Assembly (NCBI GenBank): GCA_017532885.1 | Contig: JAFXIS010000080.1 | Location: 52,419 to 116,418, forward strand | Direction: 5' to 3' | Length of the DNA stretch: 64,000 bases | DNA from: Alistipes sp. | GTDB lineage: Bacteria > Bacteroidota > Bacteroidia > Bacteroidales > Rikenellaceae | Shown here: in pieces, positions 23,678-32,801 of the stretch | How positions within the stretch are numbered: the stretch's first letter is position 1 | Layout: each line of letters opens with the position of its first letter | Notes under the pieces: model-generated | What the model saw: only the letters and a program-made list of their open reading frames with translations | The model's database searches: none | What the model was told of the DNA's origin: nothing | Made by a program: the position numbers and the translations under genes

Positions 23678-24921
23678 TACTTGTTCTTACGCTTAAGGTT
23701 AAACATATATGAGAACGATACAGCCGCGTGGTCTACACCATACCATATCTTATCTACACTATGCGAGAGCTCACCCTGTGAGGTACTCTGCGTGTTGTAG
23801 AATTTATCATACTTCAACGAGTATACGCCGCCACCAATCGAGAACTCCATCTTCAGACGACCATTCTTGCTGATAGGCATACGATAACCAAAGCTCAAAC
23901 CGCCACCCAAAGCCGGGCGCTTACCATCCTTATCCTGAATGCGGTACTGGCCATCCACAGCATAATTATAATATGCAACGCCCGCGTGCGCACCCAAGAA
24001 GAACTTGTCGTTCATGTTGCCCGAGAACCAATAACGAACCTCCGGCTGAACGGCAAATGTACGGAACTTTATAGTCTGAGTGAAATAGTTTACGCCCGAA
24101 TAATAGATAGGCAACTGTACCGACCAGCGCTTTGCAAAATCAACCTCAACGGCAACATTCGACACCGACATGCCCCAACCGATAGCATTGGTCTTAAGAT
24201 ACAGATGCAAAGGAGGACGCTGTGACTCTGCCTCAACAGGCATCTGCGGCTTGGCAACCGGCATAGGCTTACGAGCCGGAATTACAGCCACAATTCTGAT
24301 ACTGGGCTCATGGCGAACGATATAAGTCGCACCTGTGGTGTATGCATTACGCAACTGGCTAAAGTAGCGAGCATACAAATCCTGCCATACTTTGCCACCC
24401 TCGAGCTTCTTCAACTCAACAATGCGACCATCCACGATAGCACCATTCCAATCCTTCGCCTCGGGGTACTCGGTAGCCAAAATCTGCAACACCTCGTCCT
24501 TATACGAAGCATCCGAAGCCTGCACCTTCTCAGCAAGCTCCTCCCAAGGAATGTAAAGGTCATCACGAACGATGAGAGAATCAGGGATATCAACTCTTTC
24601 ACGAATATACTTCTCCAACTGCTCCAAACGAGTACGGCTCAACCAACGGTTGATGGCTGCACTACCCTCGGGAGATGCTGCACCCGAGAACTGCACCTCG
24701 CGCAGAACCACAGAGTTATCGTTGCGGATTGAATCCAACACATGAACAATGTGCTCCAACTTGGCGCGGTTGTCCATATACGACAAATCGATATTGTTCT
24801 TACCCTGACGGAAGGCAATACCCACCTCGATGTGATGCTCCTCATCCTGTGCCTGAGCAAAGACACAAGTGGCACTCATCAACATCGCCAGCAATAACAA
24901 TATGATAGTTTTCTGTTGCAT
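23677..24921 (-). CDS. DUF3575 outer-membrane protein with N-terminal OmpA-like domain
   Basis: I prefer the ATG at 24921 (MQQKTIILLLLAMLMSATCVFA, a clean signal peptide) over the longer frame, giving 414 aa. The first part (about 25-210) has an OmpA-like alpha/beta look with FSGAASPEGSAAINRWLSRTRLEQLEKYI, a pattern of peptidoglycan-binding-like domains. The second part (from LYLKTNAIGWGMSVSNVAVEVDFAKRW) is the DUF3575 beta-barrel with alternating strands up to the aromatic end VSFSYMFNLKRKNK. In Bacteroidales, DUF3575 genes neighbour Mfa2/FimB-type lipoprotein genes in fimbrial loci. It is first in the operon and likely forms the outer-membrane base. Confidence 0.85.
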   Translation of the reverse strand: MQQKTIILLLLAMLMSATCVFAQAQDEEHHIEVGIAFRQGKNNIDLSYMDNRAKLEHIVHVLDSIRNDNSVVLREVQFSGAASPEGSAAINRWLSRTRLEQLEKYIRERVDIPDSLIVRDDLYIPWEELAEKVQASDASYKDEVLQILATEYPEAKDWNGAIVDGRIVELKKLEGGKVWQDLYARYFSQLRNAYTTGATYIVRHEPSIRIVAVIPARKPMPVAKPQMPVEAESQRPPLHLYLKTNAIGWGMSVSNVAVEVDFAKRWSVQLPIYYSGVNYFTQTIKFRTFAVQPEVRYWFSGNMNDKFFLGAHAGVAYYNYAVDGQYRIQDKDGKRPALGGGLSFGYRMPISKNGRLKMEFSIGGGVYSLKYDKFYNTQSTSQGELSHSVDKIWYGVDHAAVSFSYMFNLKRKNK

Positions 24922-25479
24922 TTTCCTTCCCAAAAATCCATTCAACAAACCTCCCGAATAGAGGCTCAGTCGAAACAAAACATAGTTTTACTGAATGCAA
25001 AAGTACTGCTTTTTATTCGAATGTGCAAGTAATTTCAACATTTTTTCAACATTTTTTCGGGGCTTTTTAATATAGTAGCACCAAATACCCTACAAATCAG
25101 CGGCTTAACGAAAAATTTTTTCTCCAAAAATATGCTCTTTCAGCAGACGCTACACCTACAAAGAGGCTCATCCGTCCAAATACCCCGAATCACAATCAAA
25201 TCGCGTGCCAATATCGCTCTCGACAAGATTTACACCCAAATGGCGATAGACGCCTCCCCTCGTGGCGAACAATCGCAAAGATTCTCAACAAACATGGCCG
25301 AGAGTATGATTTTTGAGGATATTTTCCTATCTTTGTAAGGATTTTGCAGCATTACCCCACTTGTAATCAAGATTGTTGCATAAATATATCATTTATATAA
25401 ATATATATAATCATTATTTTGAGTTAAATTTACAACATTTATCAAAAAAGAATTACAAAATTATAATAATAAAAACAAC
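24922..25479. other. Divergent intergenic region
   Basis: Apart from the promoter of the DUF3575 operon at 24998-25028, nothing is recognised in this 558 bp. It becomes very AT-rich from about 25370 to 25480, which is probably the leader of the Mrp gene. Confidence 0.5.
24998..25028 (-). promoter_or_regulatory. Predicted promoter of the DUF3575/Mfa2-like operon
   Basis: On the minus strand TACTTTTG (25005-24998) fits the -7 consensus, with TTG (25028-25026) 20 bp upstream. Confidence 0.65.
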
Positions 25480-26523
25480 ATGGAACAACAAGTAAAAGAG
25501 CTGTTATCAAGGATAATACACCCCGAAACAGAGCAAAATATAGTGCAAAGCGGCATCGTGGAATCGGTGACTGCCCGAGAGGATAAAATCGTCGTCGTGC
25601 TATGCTTCCCCAAGGTAAAAGACCCCTTTGCGCAGCGTATCCGCACGCTTGTAGAGCAGATACTCAAAGAGGCTTATCCCGCTGCTGCTGAGAATATTAC
25701 AATTGCCGTAAAGGAGGGTACACCCCGCGCACCACAACCCAAACGCGAGAGCACAACCGTCAAGGTCGGCAAAATCATCGCCGTAGCTTCGGGCAAAGGC
25801 GGCGTGGGAAAATCTACCGTGACGGCAAACCTCGCCCTCACGCTGCGCAACATGGGTTATCGCGTCGGTATTCTCGATGCCGACATCTATGGCCCGTCGC
25901 AGCCCAAGATGTTTGGTTGCGAAGGTTACATTCCCGATGCTGTGCAGGAGGATGGGCAGGACTACATCGTACCCGCCGAGAGCATGGATATCGAGTTGAT
26001 GTCAATCGGATTTTTCATTCGCCCGACCGATGCCCTGATGTGGCGCGGAGCGATGGCTACAAATGCGCTGAAACAGCTTCTGCACCAGACTATGTGGGGA
26101 GGTTTGGACTTCCTTTTGATAGATATGCCCCCGGGAACAGGAGATATTCACCTGACGATAATTTCGGAGATAAAATTGGATGGCGCAGTGATTGTTTCCA
26201 CACCCCAGCAGGTTGCCGTTGCGGATGTTGTGCGCGGCGTGGAGATGTTCCGCCACGAGCAGGTTGCAGTACCCGTTTTGGGCGTAATCGAGAACATGTC
26301 GTGGTTCACTCCCAAGGAGTTGCCCAACAACCGTTACTACATCTTTGGCGAGGGTGGCGCGCGCCGCTATGCCGAGGAGGTAGGCGTACCTTTCTTGGGC
26401 GATATACCTCTTATTCAGGCAATTATGGAGGGCGGAGAGTGCGGAACACCTACCGCAGCCACCGACCCCATGGTCGAGGAGTACTATCGCGCAGTTGCCG
26501 AGCAGATGATTAAAAATCTGTAA
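25480..26523 (+). CDS. Mrp/NBP35-type iron-sulfur carrier ATPase
   Basis: The 347-aa protein has an N-terminal MIP18/DUF59-like domain (about 1-85) and a ParA/MinD-like ATPase with a deviant Walker A SGKGGVGKST (104-113), LDADIYGPSQPKM and DMPPGTGDIHLTI. In this family the dimer binds and hands over Fe-S clusters. The CxxC often present near the C-terminus is replaced here by MSWFTPKELPNNRYYIFGEGG, the form I know from Bacteroidetes homologues. The gene at 26558 follows by 34 bp. Confidence 0.92.
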   Translation: MEQQVKELLSRIIHPETEQNIVQSGIVESVTAREDKIVVVLCFPKVKDPFAQRIRTLVEQILKEAYPAAAENITIAVKEGTPRAPQPKRESTTVKVGKIIAVASGKGGVGKSTVTANLALTLRNMGYRVGILDADIYGPSQPKMFGCEGYIPDAVQEDGQDYIVPAESMDIELMSIGFFIRPTDALMWRGAMATNALKQLLHQTMWGGLDFLLIDMPPGTGDIHLTIISEIKLDGAVIVSTPQQVAVADVVRGVEMFRHEQVAVPVLGVIENMSWFTPKELPNNRYYIFGEGGARRYAEEVGVPFLGDIPLIQAIMEGGECGTPTAATDPMVEEYYRAVAEQMIKNL

Positions 26524-26557
26524 AAAACACCCAAGCCAACCTAAAAAAAATGAAGAT

Positions 26558-27703
26558 ATGAAGACTATTTGGCAAACCTTCCTATGGAGCGCCGGAGCCG
26601 GCATCGCGGTCTTTCTGCTTGCGATATTGAGCCACGCATTTTTTGACAAAGATAACGCGCGCAAAGAGGCGCAGGAGTCTACTCAAACCGTCGTTATCGC
26701 CGACGACTCGCCCGTTGGCACATATAATTGGGCAGCTGTCGTGGCATCCATTGCGGCACTTGCTGTAAGTGCTTTGACTTTGGTTTCGCAGAATAAGGTA
26801 GCCGAAAATACAAGCATGCTGAGCTACAAGGCGCAGGAGCAGGCGTTGTATGATTTGGTGCGCCACCTCTATCGTAATATGGTGGTTATGTGGGCGATTC
26901 TCAACCGCATAGATGACGCGGCACAGCGCAGCGTCCGGCGAGCCAAAGGCACACCCCCGGCTAAATCTGCCGACAAATATGGCAAATATCCCTCTGAGCT
27001 TCACTTAATTAAGGCGCAAGCGCCCATTGACAACATCCACCCCGAGTTGTTCGTAAACGACGACTGCAACTACTCCGATGTAAACAATATGCTGTTGCAG
27101 TTGCGCAACTACAACACCGAGTTGGGTATAGCTGCAAATCAACTCAAGGAGCAAAACCTCACGAAGGATGACAAGGATTACTATATCGACACGCTTTTGC
27201 TCAAGCCGGCACAGCTTACAAACCTTGTAATCAAAGTCTTGGCGGCACTGAAGGGCTTTAACTTGCAGGCTCAATGGGATATGGAGATTCTCAACCTGCT
27301 CGACAAACGATGCCCCAAACTATGGAAACGATACATGAGGCGCTGCAACAAGGAGTACAACATCTCCCTCGAGGATATCCACGCCACCGCCCCAAAGGAG
27401 CGCAACAAAAAGTATATAGCCGAGATGCGTAAAATCCTTATCGACAGGAATTTACCCGAGATTATCAGACAGTGTGAGAAGATTATCACCGACAGCCATA
27501 GCGGCAATGTCGGCCGCAACAAGGGCTGCACACCGTGGGACGGAGCCCAAGGATTCACCTCCTATGAGAACGCCAAACTCTACACCAGCAACATCTTCCA
27601 CGCGCGCCCCGATAATTTCCTCGCGATGCTTAACAAAGATGCCCTCATCGAGTGTGGCAAGAACTCCTCAGGCGGCGATAAGTTACTGATTATCGGATTT
27701 TAA
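26558..27703 (+). CDS. Membrane-anchored protein of unknown function
   Basis: The 381-aa protein has two N-terminal membrane spans (about 8-30 and 58-80) with a short charged loop, followed by a large soluble helical domain of about 300 residues. Notable segments are AQEQALYDLVRHLYRNMVVMWAILNRIDD, NDDCNYSDVNNMLLQLRNYNTELGIAANQL and CTPWDGAQGFTSYENAKLYTSNIF. No catalytic motif or family is recognised. It follows the Mrp gene closely and may be co-transcribed. The arrangement, short membrane hairpin then helical cytoplasmic domain, is reminiscent of effector or sensor proteins, but that is not evidence of function. Confidence 0.75.
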   Translation: MKTIWQTFLWSAGAGIAVFLLAILSHAFFDKDNARKEAQESTQTVVIADDSPVGTYNWAAVVASIAALAVSALTLVSQNKVAENTSMLSYKAQEQALYDLVRHLYRNMVVMWAILNRIDDAAQRSVRRAKGTPPAKSADKYGKYPSELHLIKAQAPIDNIHPELFVNDDCNYSDVNNMLLQLRNYNTELGIAANQLKEQNLTKDDKDYYIDTLLLKPAQLTNLVIKVLAALKGFNLQAQWDMEILNLLDKRCPKLWKRYMRRCNKEYNISLEDIHATAPKERNKKYIAEMRKILIDRNLPEIIRQCEKIITDSHSGNVGRNKGCTPWDGAQGFTSYENAKLYTSNIFHARPDNFLAMLNKDALIECGKNSSGGDKLLIIGF

Positions 27704-27718
27704 GCCATAATAAACATA

Positions 27719-27764
27719 AAGCAGGTGGGTACACGACATTAGTCGAAGTACTCACCTGCTTGTT
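27719..27764 (+). terminator. Stem-loop between convergent genes
   Basis: AGCAGGTGGGTAC and GTACTCACCTGCT form a 13-bp stem with one mispair and a 15-base loop. The T tract after it is short. Confidence 0.6.
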
Positions 27765-27779
27765 ATAGGTCGCACGACA

Positions 27780-28349
27780 CTACCCCATTCTCCACACGCG
27801 CTCCTGCGGCACTTCGCGCCCCTTCGGCAGCGTTATACGCAAGAGGTGCTCGGTCGATATGCCCTGCCCGTTTTTCTGCGCGGGAATCCAACGCGGAGCC
27901 TCCTGCATCGCCTTCTCTATGCGGCGCAACAGGCGCTTGTCGGTCGCCTCCAAAACATCGGTCGCGACGATTGAACCATCCTCGCCCAGCGTGAACGAAA
28001 GCACTACGCGCGCCACGCCATCCGTCTCGCCCCACTTCACCCGCTCGGCGATGTAGGCACTGTAATTTTGCTCCTTGCCCCCGACCTCAAAGCGTGCCGG
28101 CGTGTCGTAACGCAGCGTGATTACAACCACACCATTCGACGCCTCGACACCATAGCGCTCGATTACCTGCTCGTCGATTGTCAAGAGCTGATTATCAACA
28201 ATATCGGCAGGATGTATGGCACGCACCTGCGCCTCACTCATGCGCTCGCCGTTTACGATGTAAAGGGGTGTGCGACTACGCTTCTGCGCCGCAATATCGC
28301 CCGCACCGAGCGCCAAAAAGAGTATTATTAGGGTAAAAATTCTTCTCAT
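27780..28349 (-). CDS. TonB C-terminal-like exported protein
   Basis: Starting at the ATG at 28349 gives a clean signal peptide (MRRIFTLIILFLALGAGDIAAQ). The mature protein has a plug-like piece (TPLYIVNGERMSEAQVRAIHPADI...ERYGVEASNGVVVITLR, similar to the carboxypeptidase/TonB-receptor-plug linker in Bacteroidetes) and a TonB C-terminal-like domain (ARVVLSFTLGEDGSIVATDVLEATDKRLLRRIEKAMQEAPRWIPA). The second is the strand-helix-strand pattern of energy-transducer TonB proteins, but the membrane anchor and Pro-rich linker are missing. A periplasmic role at outer-membrane receptors is plausible, not shown. Confidence 0.75.
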   Translation of the reverse strand: MRRIFTLIILFLALGAGDIAAQKRSRTPLYIVNGERMSEAQVRAIHPADIVDNQLLTIDEQVIERYGVEASNGVVVITLRYDTPARFEVGGKEQNYSAYIAERVKWGETDGVARVVLSFTLGEDGSIVATDVLEATDKRLLRRIEKAMQEAPRWIPAQKNGQGISTEHLLRITLPKGREVPQERVWRMG

Positions 28350-28353
28350 GGTG

Positions 28354-28384
28354 CAAATATACTCGCTTCGCACGACAAACGCAA
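28354..28384 (-). promoter_or_regulatory. Predicted promoter directly at the TonB-like gene start
   Basis: TATATTTG (28361-28354, minus strand) is an exact -7 match and TTG lies 20 bp upstream (28384-28382). The -7 box ends only four bases before the ATG, so the mRNA would be leaderless or nearly so. Confidence 0.5.
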
Positions 28385-28459
28385 CTGCACCGCAAAATAT
28401 TGCCCCCGCCCGACAAAGAGTAAAGATGAAAGATGAAAGAGCAAAGATTAAAAAGTAAA

Positions 28460-28500
28460 GAGATTCTCACGCAATTATTTTTTTCGTCACTCTGAGGGAG
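28460..28500. repeat. R1 fragments
   Basis: GAGATTCTCACGC at the left and GTCACTCTGAGGGAG at the right are the two halves of R1 in a back-to-back arrangement, joined by an AT-rich TTATTTTTTTC. Confidence 0.65.
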
Positions 28501-28617
28501 TGGCAAGATGAAAGAGCAACCGACGCTGCGGAACGAGAGCAGAAGCCAAGTCTTGCTTGGATTATGCCGAGCCGCGAGGAGGAAAAGCCTGCGTAGCAGG
28601 ATTAAAGATGAAAGTTC

Positions 28618-28680
28618 AAAGAGATTAAGGAGTTTAAGGAATACAGTGTCATCACCCTGTTTTCCCTAAATTCACTAAAA
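28618..28680. repeat. R4 AT-rich inverted repeat
   Basis: AGATTAAGGAGTTTAAGGAA pairs across about 20 bp with TTTCCCTAAATTCACTAAAA. Confidence 0.6.
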
Positions 28681-28686
28681 TCATCT

Positions 28687-28800
28687 GGGTAGTAAAATTA
28701 CTACCCTGGGGACTGTTTGGTGGGGCACTGAAGGTGGGAGAGGAAGCGCGGGGGAGGTGCGGGTAGTAAAAATACTACCCTGAGGGCCGTGGAGGGTGGG
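28687..28800 (+). repeat. R2 palindrome array, two copies
   Basis: GGGTAGTAAAATTACTACCC (28687-28706) and GGGTAGTAAAAATACTACCC (28761-28780), followed by TGGGGACTGTTTGG and TGAGGGCCGTGGAGG respectively. The linker includes AGGAAGCGCGGGGGAGGTGC, matching linkers of the array near 18250. The array is 3' of the minus-strand gene 28948-32460. Confidence 0.9.
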
Positions 28801-28850
28801 CAAAGTCGTTAGGGGGCTCAAAGTAAATGAAAGTGATGCAAGTGATGCGG

Positions 28851-28880
28851 AGCGGGGAGGAGCGGGGAGGAGCGGGGAGG
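28851..28880 (+). repeat. Three perfect 10-bp tandem repeats
   Basis: AGCGGGGAGG is repeated three times without a gap, just before the terminator of paralogue C. Confidence 0.9.
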
Positions 28881-28896
28881 AGCGTGCAAATAGGCA

Positions 28897-28927
28897 CAAA
28901 AAAAACTGCGCCCCGAAGAGCGCAGTT
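28897..28927 (-). terminator. Intrinsic terminator of lipoprotein paralogue C
   Basis: On the minus strand AACTGCGCTC, a CTTC loop region, GGGGCGCAGTT and a U tract. The paralogue A terminator differs only in the loop. Confidence 0.88.
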
Positions 28928-28947
28928 AAAAAAGTTTGAGATATCAA

Positions 28948-31900
28948 TTACTGAGCGATACCAGTCTTTGTTGTACCGGTCTCGTTCACAGTTGTATTCG
29001 CGTAGTAGCTGATGAACTTAATATTCGCAGGGGTACCGTTTACCTTAACATTGTGTACCTCTGTCTCGCCCTTGCTTGCATCGAAAGTGTAAGGAGTAGC
29101 TGCAACAGCATTGATAGTGTTGTTGGTTGCAGTTACAGTTACGCTTGTTGATGAGCTTGAAGATACAGATACAGCCGAAGCAGTTGAAGATGTACAAGTA
29201 AGGTTAAATGTACAGTCTGTCATCTTAATAGTACCCTCAACATAGTTATCAACCGCGATAGGAGCAGAAGATGTAAGAGCGTTGAAAGTACAGCCGTCAA
29301 ACTCAGCCTCGAATGTACCGGTCTTACCGCTCATACCCTCGAACAATACCTGCGCATTGTCGAATGTACAATTCTTAAACAGAATCTTTGTGTGAGCGTC
29401 AGTAACATTTGCGCAAACCTCAACTACTGAGCCCAAACGGTTGGTGCTGGGGCCGTAGGAGGGGCCTAACTTGTTGTATGAGAAATCTACATCCTCGAAT
29501 ACTACTACGCTACCCTCTGTAGTTGAAGGACGAACATCAACATGACCATAAGTACCATTTACCTCGTAGTTACCACCTACCATTGTAAGGTCGGCGTTGT
29601 CTTTCAATGTGTAAGAATATGTAGCCTCGAAAGTGTTACCATTCAAGTTGATATTTGCATCGTTGTTGATTGCGGCATTCCACTCAACATCGCCGGTCAA
29701 AATAGCCTCGCCACCATTCACGATAGCGTTTGCCAAACCAGCAGCGTCTGAAACGATAGCATCCTCAGACACAGTATCAGCAACTACCATATACTTACCA
29801 TTAGTTGCAACAGCCTTGTAACCCTCTGCAATATAATTGTCAGCCGGCTTAGTCTTGAAAGTACCGCCATTTACAACAATACTTCCACCCCAGTTCAACA
29901 AGCCTGCATTGATGTTACCACCATTGATCGTTACCTTACCCGCAGACAAGGCAGCAAAACCATAACCGCCATCCTTTGCATTGAATGTACCACCATTGAT
30001 TGTAACCTCACCCTTATTAACATAAGCCAAAGAACCATCAAAACCATTGTGGTTATAAGTACCACCATTTACAACAACTTTTGCATCAGCATGATTTACA
30101 TAGAATACATGGCTTGAAGTCTTCTCATAGTTCTTTGTCAACTCACAATTATTAAGAACAGTTGTTCCTGCAGCATTTAAGGCTACACATCCCTGATAAC
30201 CAACAACTACAGCGTTAGTTAGTGTCATGCTACCGTAGTTATTGATAGGATATGCCGGCCAGCTTTCTCCTTCACGTTGTGCACCGTTGATAGTTGCTCC
30301 CTCAACAGTCAATGTACCATAATTTGCGATTGCAGAGCCACCATTATTGGCAGTAGATGCAATTGTACCACCATTAATTGTCAATGTACCGTTGTTCTTC
30401 AAAACAGGACCTACGCTCTTATGAACACCTCCAGAGATCGTCTTACCATTAAGGTCGATTGTAACCTCTGCGCCCTCAGCGATAACTACGGGAGCAACAA
30501 TCTCAACATCCTCGGTCAATTTAACCTCGCCACCCTCGGCGATAGCTGCCTCAAATGCCTTCTGCGATGCAGTCTTGTAAACATACTGTACGCCATCAAC
30601 ATAAATTACATTGTTAGGACGACCTGCAAGATTTGCAGAGCAAGAACCCCACAACTCTGTACCGCGATCACTTACAGACAATGCAGGAGTAGCTGTTACA
30701 GTACCTACCTTACAGTTGTTGAAATAAACGGGAGCAACCTTTGCTGCTGTCGTAGATGCACCTATTGAGCCTACGAAACCACCACTATAGAAGCTATAAT
30801 ATGTATCATTATACTCATTAATTGCGGGAGTATCGTTGATTTCAATCTGACCCTTAACCTCGCAGTTCTCGAATACTACCTCGGTTGTTGAGCTCGCGCT
30901 AACACCGGTTACGATATAACCGACAATACCACCTGCCTGCCATACTGCACCTTTCTCGTTGGCTGAAATCTTAATATCCTCAACAGAGCAATCCTTAATA
31001 GTGATACCGCTACCATCAGAAGCAACAACATTTGCTACCAAACCTGCAAGCTTCTGGAAGCCCTTAATCTCTACATTCTTAACATGTACCTCCTCGACTG
31101 TACCGCTCATATAATAACCGAGCAAAGCAGCAGCACGACCATTGTCTACGGCAGCAGCCTTTACATTCTCCATCGTAAAGTTCTTGAATGTACCGCTTAC
31201 AGTCTCGAACATTGTAGAATAGCTTACGCCATTAGCATAAGAGATATTGCGGATAGCCTTACCATTACCATCGAAAGTGATGTTGTAAGCCTTGCTAATA
31301 GGAGTAAACTCATTACCACCGAAATCGAGGTCATCGCCCAAAACGATTGTGCAGCCATCGATTGACTCGGCAGGAGCATACTCTGTAGAACGCATTGTAG
31401 AAGGAAGAGTACCATTTACCAATGCACCAATCCATGCCAAATCAGATGCCTTAGTAACAGTATAGGTCTTAGTTGTAGCATCGTATGCGGGCTTAGTAAG
31501 CTCGCTACCATCCCATACATAGTAAACCTCGTCATTGGGATTGAAGCCGGGAACGGTTGTAACATTGAACTCGTTGGTAGTTGTAAGCAAGTTACCTACG
31601 ATATAAGTGCGGTAGTTGCGCTGTACGGGAACAGTTGTGTACTCGCGAGTGATAGGAGCTGTAAAGTTGGTATCATCCTCAGAAACCTCCATCTTTACAT
31701 TTACCAAAGTGCGAGCATCTACCAATACATAGTTCATTGAGAGCATGTCGTAAGTCTTACTGCCTACGGTTGCTGTACCTGTTGCATTCGCAGCCCAGCC
31801 GTAAGTGAAAGGTACCATATCGCCGGCTACCTCTGCTACGGGAGTATTAACACCCTCAATCTCCTTAACAGCAAACTGCAACTTCTTGTAAGCATTTACG

Positions 31901-32460
31901 GTAACCTTTGTTGCAGCAGCGTCAAAACCTGCGCTTGCAGCAGCAGTTTTGTCGGCAGTTGCAATGTTAATCTGCGCAAATGGACGACGAAGCTCAATCT
32001 TGTGAGTCTTCTTTGCAGGGTCGATGTTGATTGTGTAGTTGTAGAAAGCATCGTAGTCCTCGTCATTGGCAGTAAGATTAGTTGCCATCTCAACAGTCTT
32101 TGCAGTCCAATCTACGGTGTAAACACCATCTGCGATTGCATCGGAAGCTGATGCCCAGAAAATAGCTGAATAAGTACGGCCCTCTACCAAAGGAACCTGG
32201 ATTGTTGCCTTCCTATCCGCATTGAGAGTTACGGCCTTCTCGGCTGTGGTAGCTGAGATTGCCTCAAGAATACCTTCCTCGTTATAGAAAGCGTAATTCA
32301 AGACTTTCGCCTCATTACCCTCGCCATAACGGGTTTGCAACTCCGGAGAGTCGATAGTAAACGATACCAAAGAGTCGTTGCCCACCACGGCTGAATCATC
32401 CTTGGTACATGCGGTTGCAAGCATGGCCATTGCTGCAACTGCCAAGAAAATTTTTTTCAT
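28948..32460 (-). CDS. Large surface lipoprotein: fimbrillin-like N-half, GLUG-like and beta-helix repeats (paralogue C)
   Basis: The 1170-aa lipoprotein (MKKIFLAVAAMAMLATAC, Cys18, then TKDDS) shares the plan of paralogues A and B. Residues about 28-310 are fimbrillin-like (LRRPFAQINIATAD, YDMLSMNYVLVDARTLVNVKM, VPVQRNYRTYIVG). Then come GLUG/IAT-like repeats (GCTIVLGDDLDFGGNEFTPI, FDGNGKAIRNISYANG, AAALLGYYMSGTVEEVHVKN) and, from about 620, beta-helix rungs (VTIDLNGKTISGG, GTLTINGGTIAS, GEVTINGGTFNAKDGG, GKVTINGGNI, SIVVNGGTFK). The last 150 residues are beta-helix-like (TEGSVVVFEDVDFSYNKL, KILFKNCTFDNAQ). No enzyme motif is seen. It is transcribed alone from an upstream promoter with a leader of about 140 nt, as for paralogue A. 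Confidence 0.85.
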   Translation of the reverse strand: MKKIFLAVAAMAMLATACTKDDSAVVGNDSLVSFTIDSPELQTRYGEGNEAKVLNYAFYNEEGILEAISATTAEKAVTLNADRKATIQVPLVEGRTYSAIFWASASDAIADGVYTVDWTAKTVEMATNLTANDEDYDAFYNYTINIDPAKKTHKIELRRPFAQINIATADKTAAASAGFDAAATKVTVNAYKKLQFAVKEIEGVNTPVAEVAGDMVPFTYGWAANATGTATVGSKTYDMLSMNYVLVDARTLVNVKMEVSEDDTNFTAPITREYTTVPVQRNYRTYIVGNLLTTTNEFNVTTVPGFNPNDEVYYVWDGSELTKPAYDATTKTYTVTKASDLAWIGALVNGTLPSTMRSTEYAPAESIDGCTIVLGDDLDFGGNEFTPISKAYNITFDGNGKAIRNISYANGVSYSTMFETVSGTFKNFTMENVKAAAVDNGRAAALLGYYMSGTVEEVHVKNVEIKGFQKLAGLVANVVASDGSGITIKDCSVEDIKISANEKGAVWQAGGIVGYIVTGVSASSTTEVVFENCEVKGQIEINDTPAINEYNDTYYSFYSGGFVGSIGASTTAAKVAPVYFNNCKVGTVTATPALSVSDRGTELWGSCSANLAGRPNNVIYVDGVQYVYKTASQKAFEAAIAEGGEVKLTEDVEIVAPVVIAEGAEVTIDLNGKTISGGVHKSVGPVLKNNGTLTINGGTIASTANNGGSAIANYGTLTVEGATINGAQREGESWPAYPINNYGSMTLTNAVVVGYQGCVALNAAGTTVLNNCELTKNYEKTSSHVFYVNHADAKVVVNGGTYNHNGFDGSLAYVNKGEVTINGGTFNAKDGGYGFAALSAGKVTINGGNINAGLLNWGGSIVVNGGTFKTKPADNYIAEGYKAVATNGKYMVVADTVSEDAIVSDAAGLANAIVNGGEAILTGDVEWNAAINNDANINLNGNTFEATYSYTLKDNADLTMVGGNYEVNGTYGHVDVRPSTTEGSVVVFEDVDFSYNKLGPSYGPSTNRLGSVVEVCANVTDAHTKILFKNCTFDNAQVLFEGMSGKTGTFEAEFDGCTFNALTSSAPIAVDNYVEGTIKMTDCTFNLTCTSSTASAVSVSSSSSTSVTVTATNNTINAVAATPYTFDASKGETEVHNVKVNGTPANIKFISYYANTTVNETGTTKTGIAQ

Positions 32461-32605
32461 GTTAAACTTATTTTAATTAATTAATAAAAAAGGTGTGTCT
32501 GTGCTTATTTCCCTGATTAAATGTTAATAAAATTTGCCAAATTGTTCGATTGTTCAAATTTCGCGCAAAAGTTAAATTGCCGGTTTTTACGCGAACATAT
32601 TTGCA

Positions 32606-32613
32606 CAAAGTTA
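32606..32613 (-). promoter_or_regulatory. Predicted -7 box of paralogue C
   Basis: On the minus strand TAACTTTG fits TAnnTTTG, 145 bp upstream of the ATG, almost the same distance as in paralogue A. No clear -33 element. Confidence 0.45.
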
Positions 32614-32801
32614 CAAAAAATTTGGTCAAAAAAACACCTGCCGTGCGATTTTTGCAAGTTTATGCGTAAAATAGTGAAAATATTAGCATATATGCAAAAA
32701 ACATGCAACGCGAACAGGGCTTTTTGCATAGAAAAACGGAGGGTCGAGGGGGGGATTGACGGAAATTTGGCGGAAAATTGACGGGAAATTGGCGGGAAAA
32801 C

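Larger units (their letters stand above)
28385..28896. other. Gene-free repeat cluster downstream of paralogue C
   Basis: No gene is seen. It holds R1 fragments (28460-28500), the CAACCGACGCTGCGG motif near 28521, an R4 inverted repeat (28618-28680), two R2 palindromes (28687-28706, 28761-28780) and a 10-bp tandem repeat (28851-28880). Confidence 0.7.

Noticed and set aside
25132..25338. Small plus-strand frame in the DUF3575/Mrp gap
   Set aside because: No signal, domain or start context; codon use is unlike the neighbouring genes.
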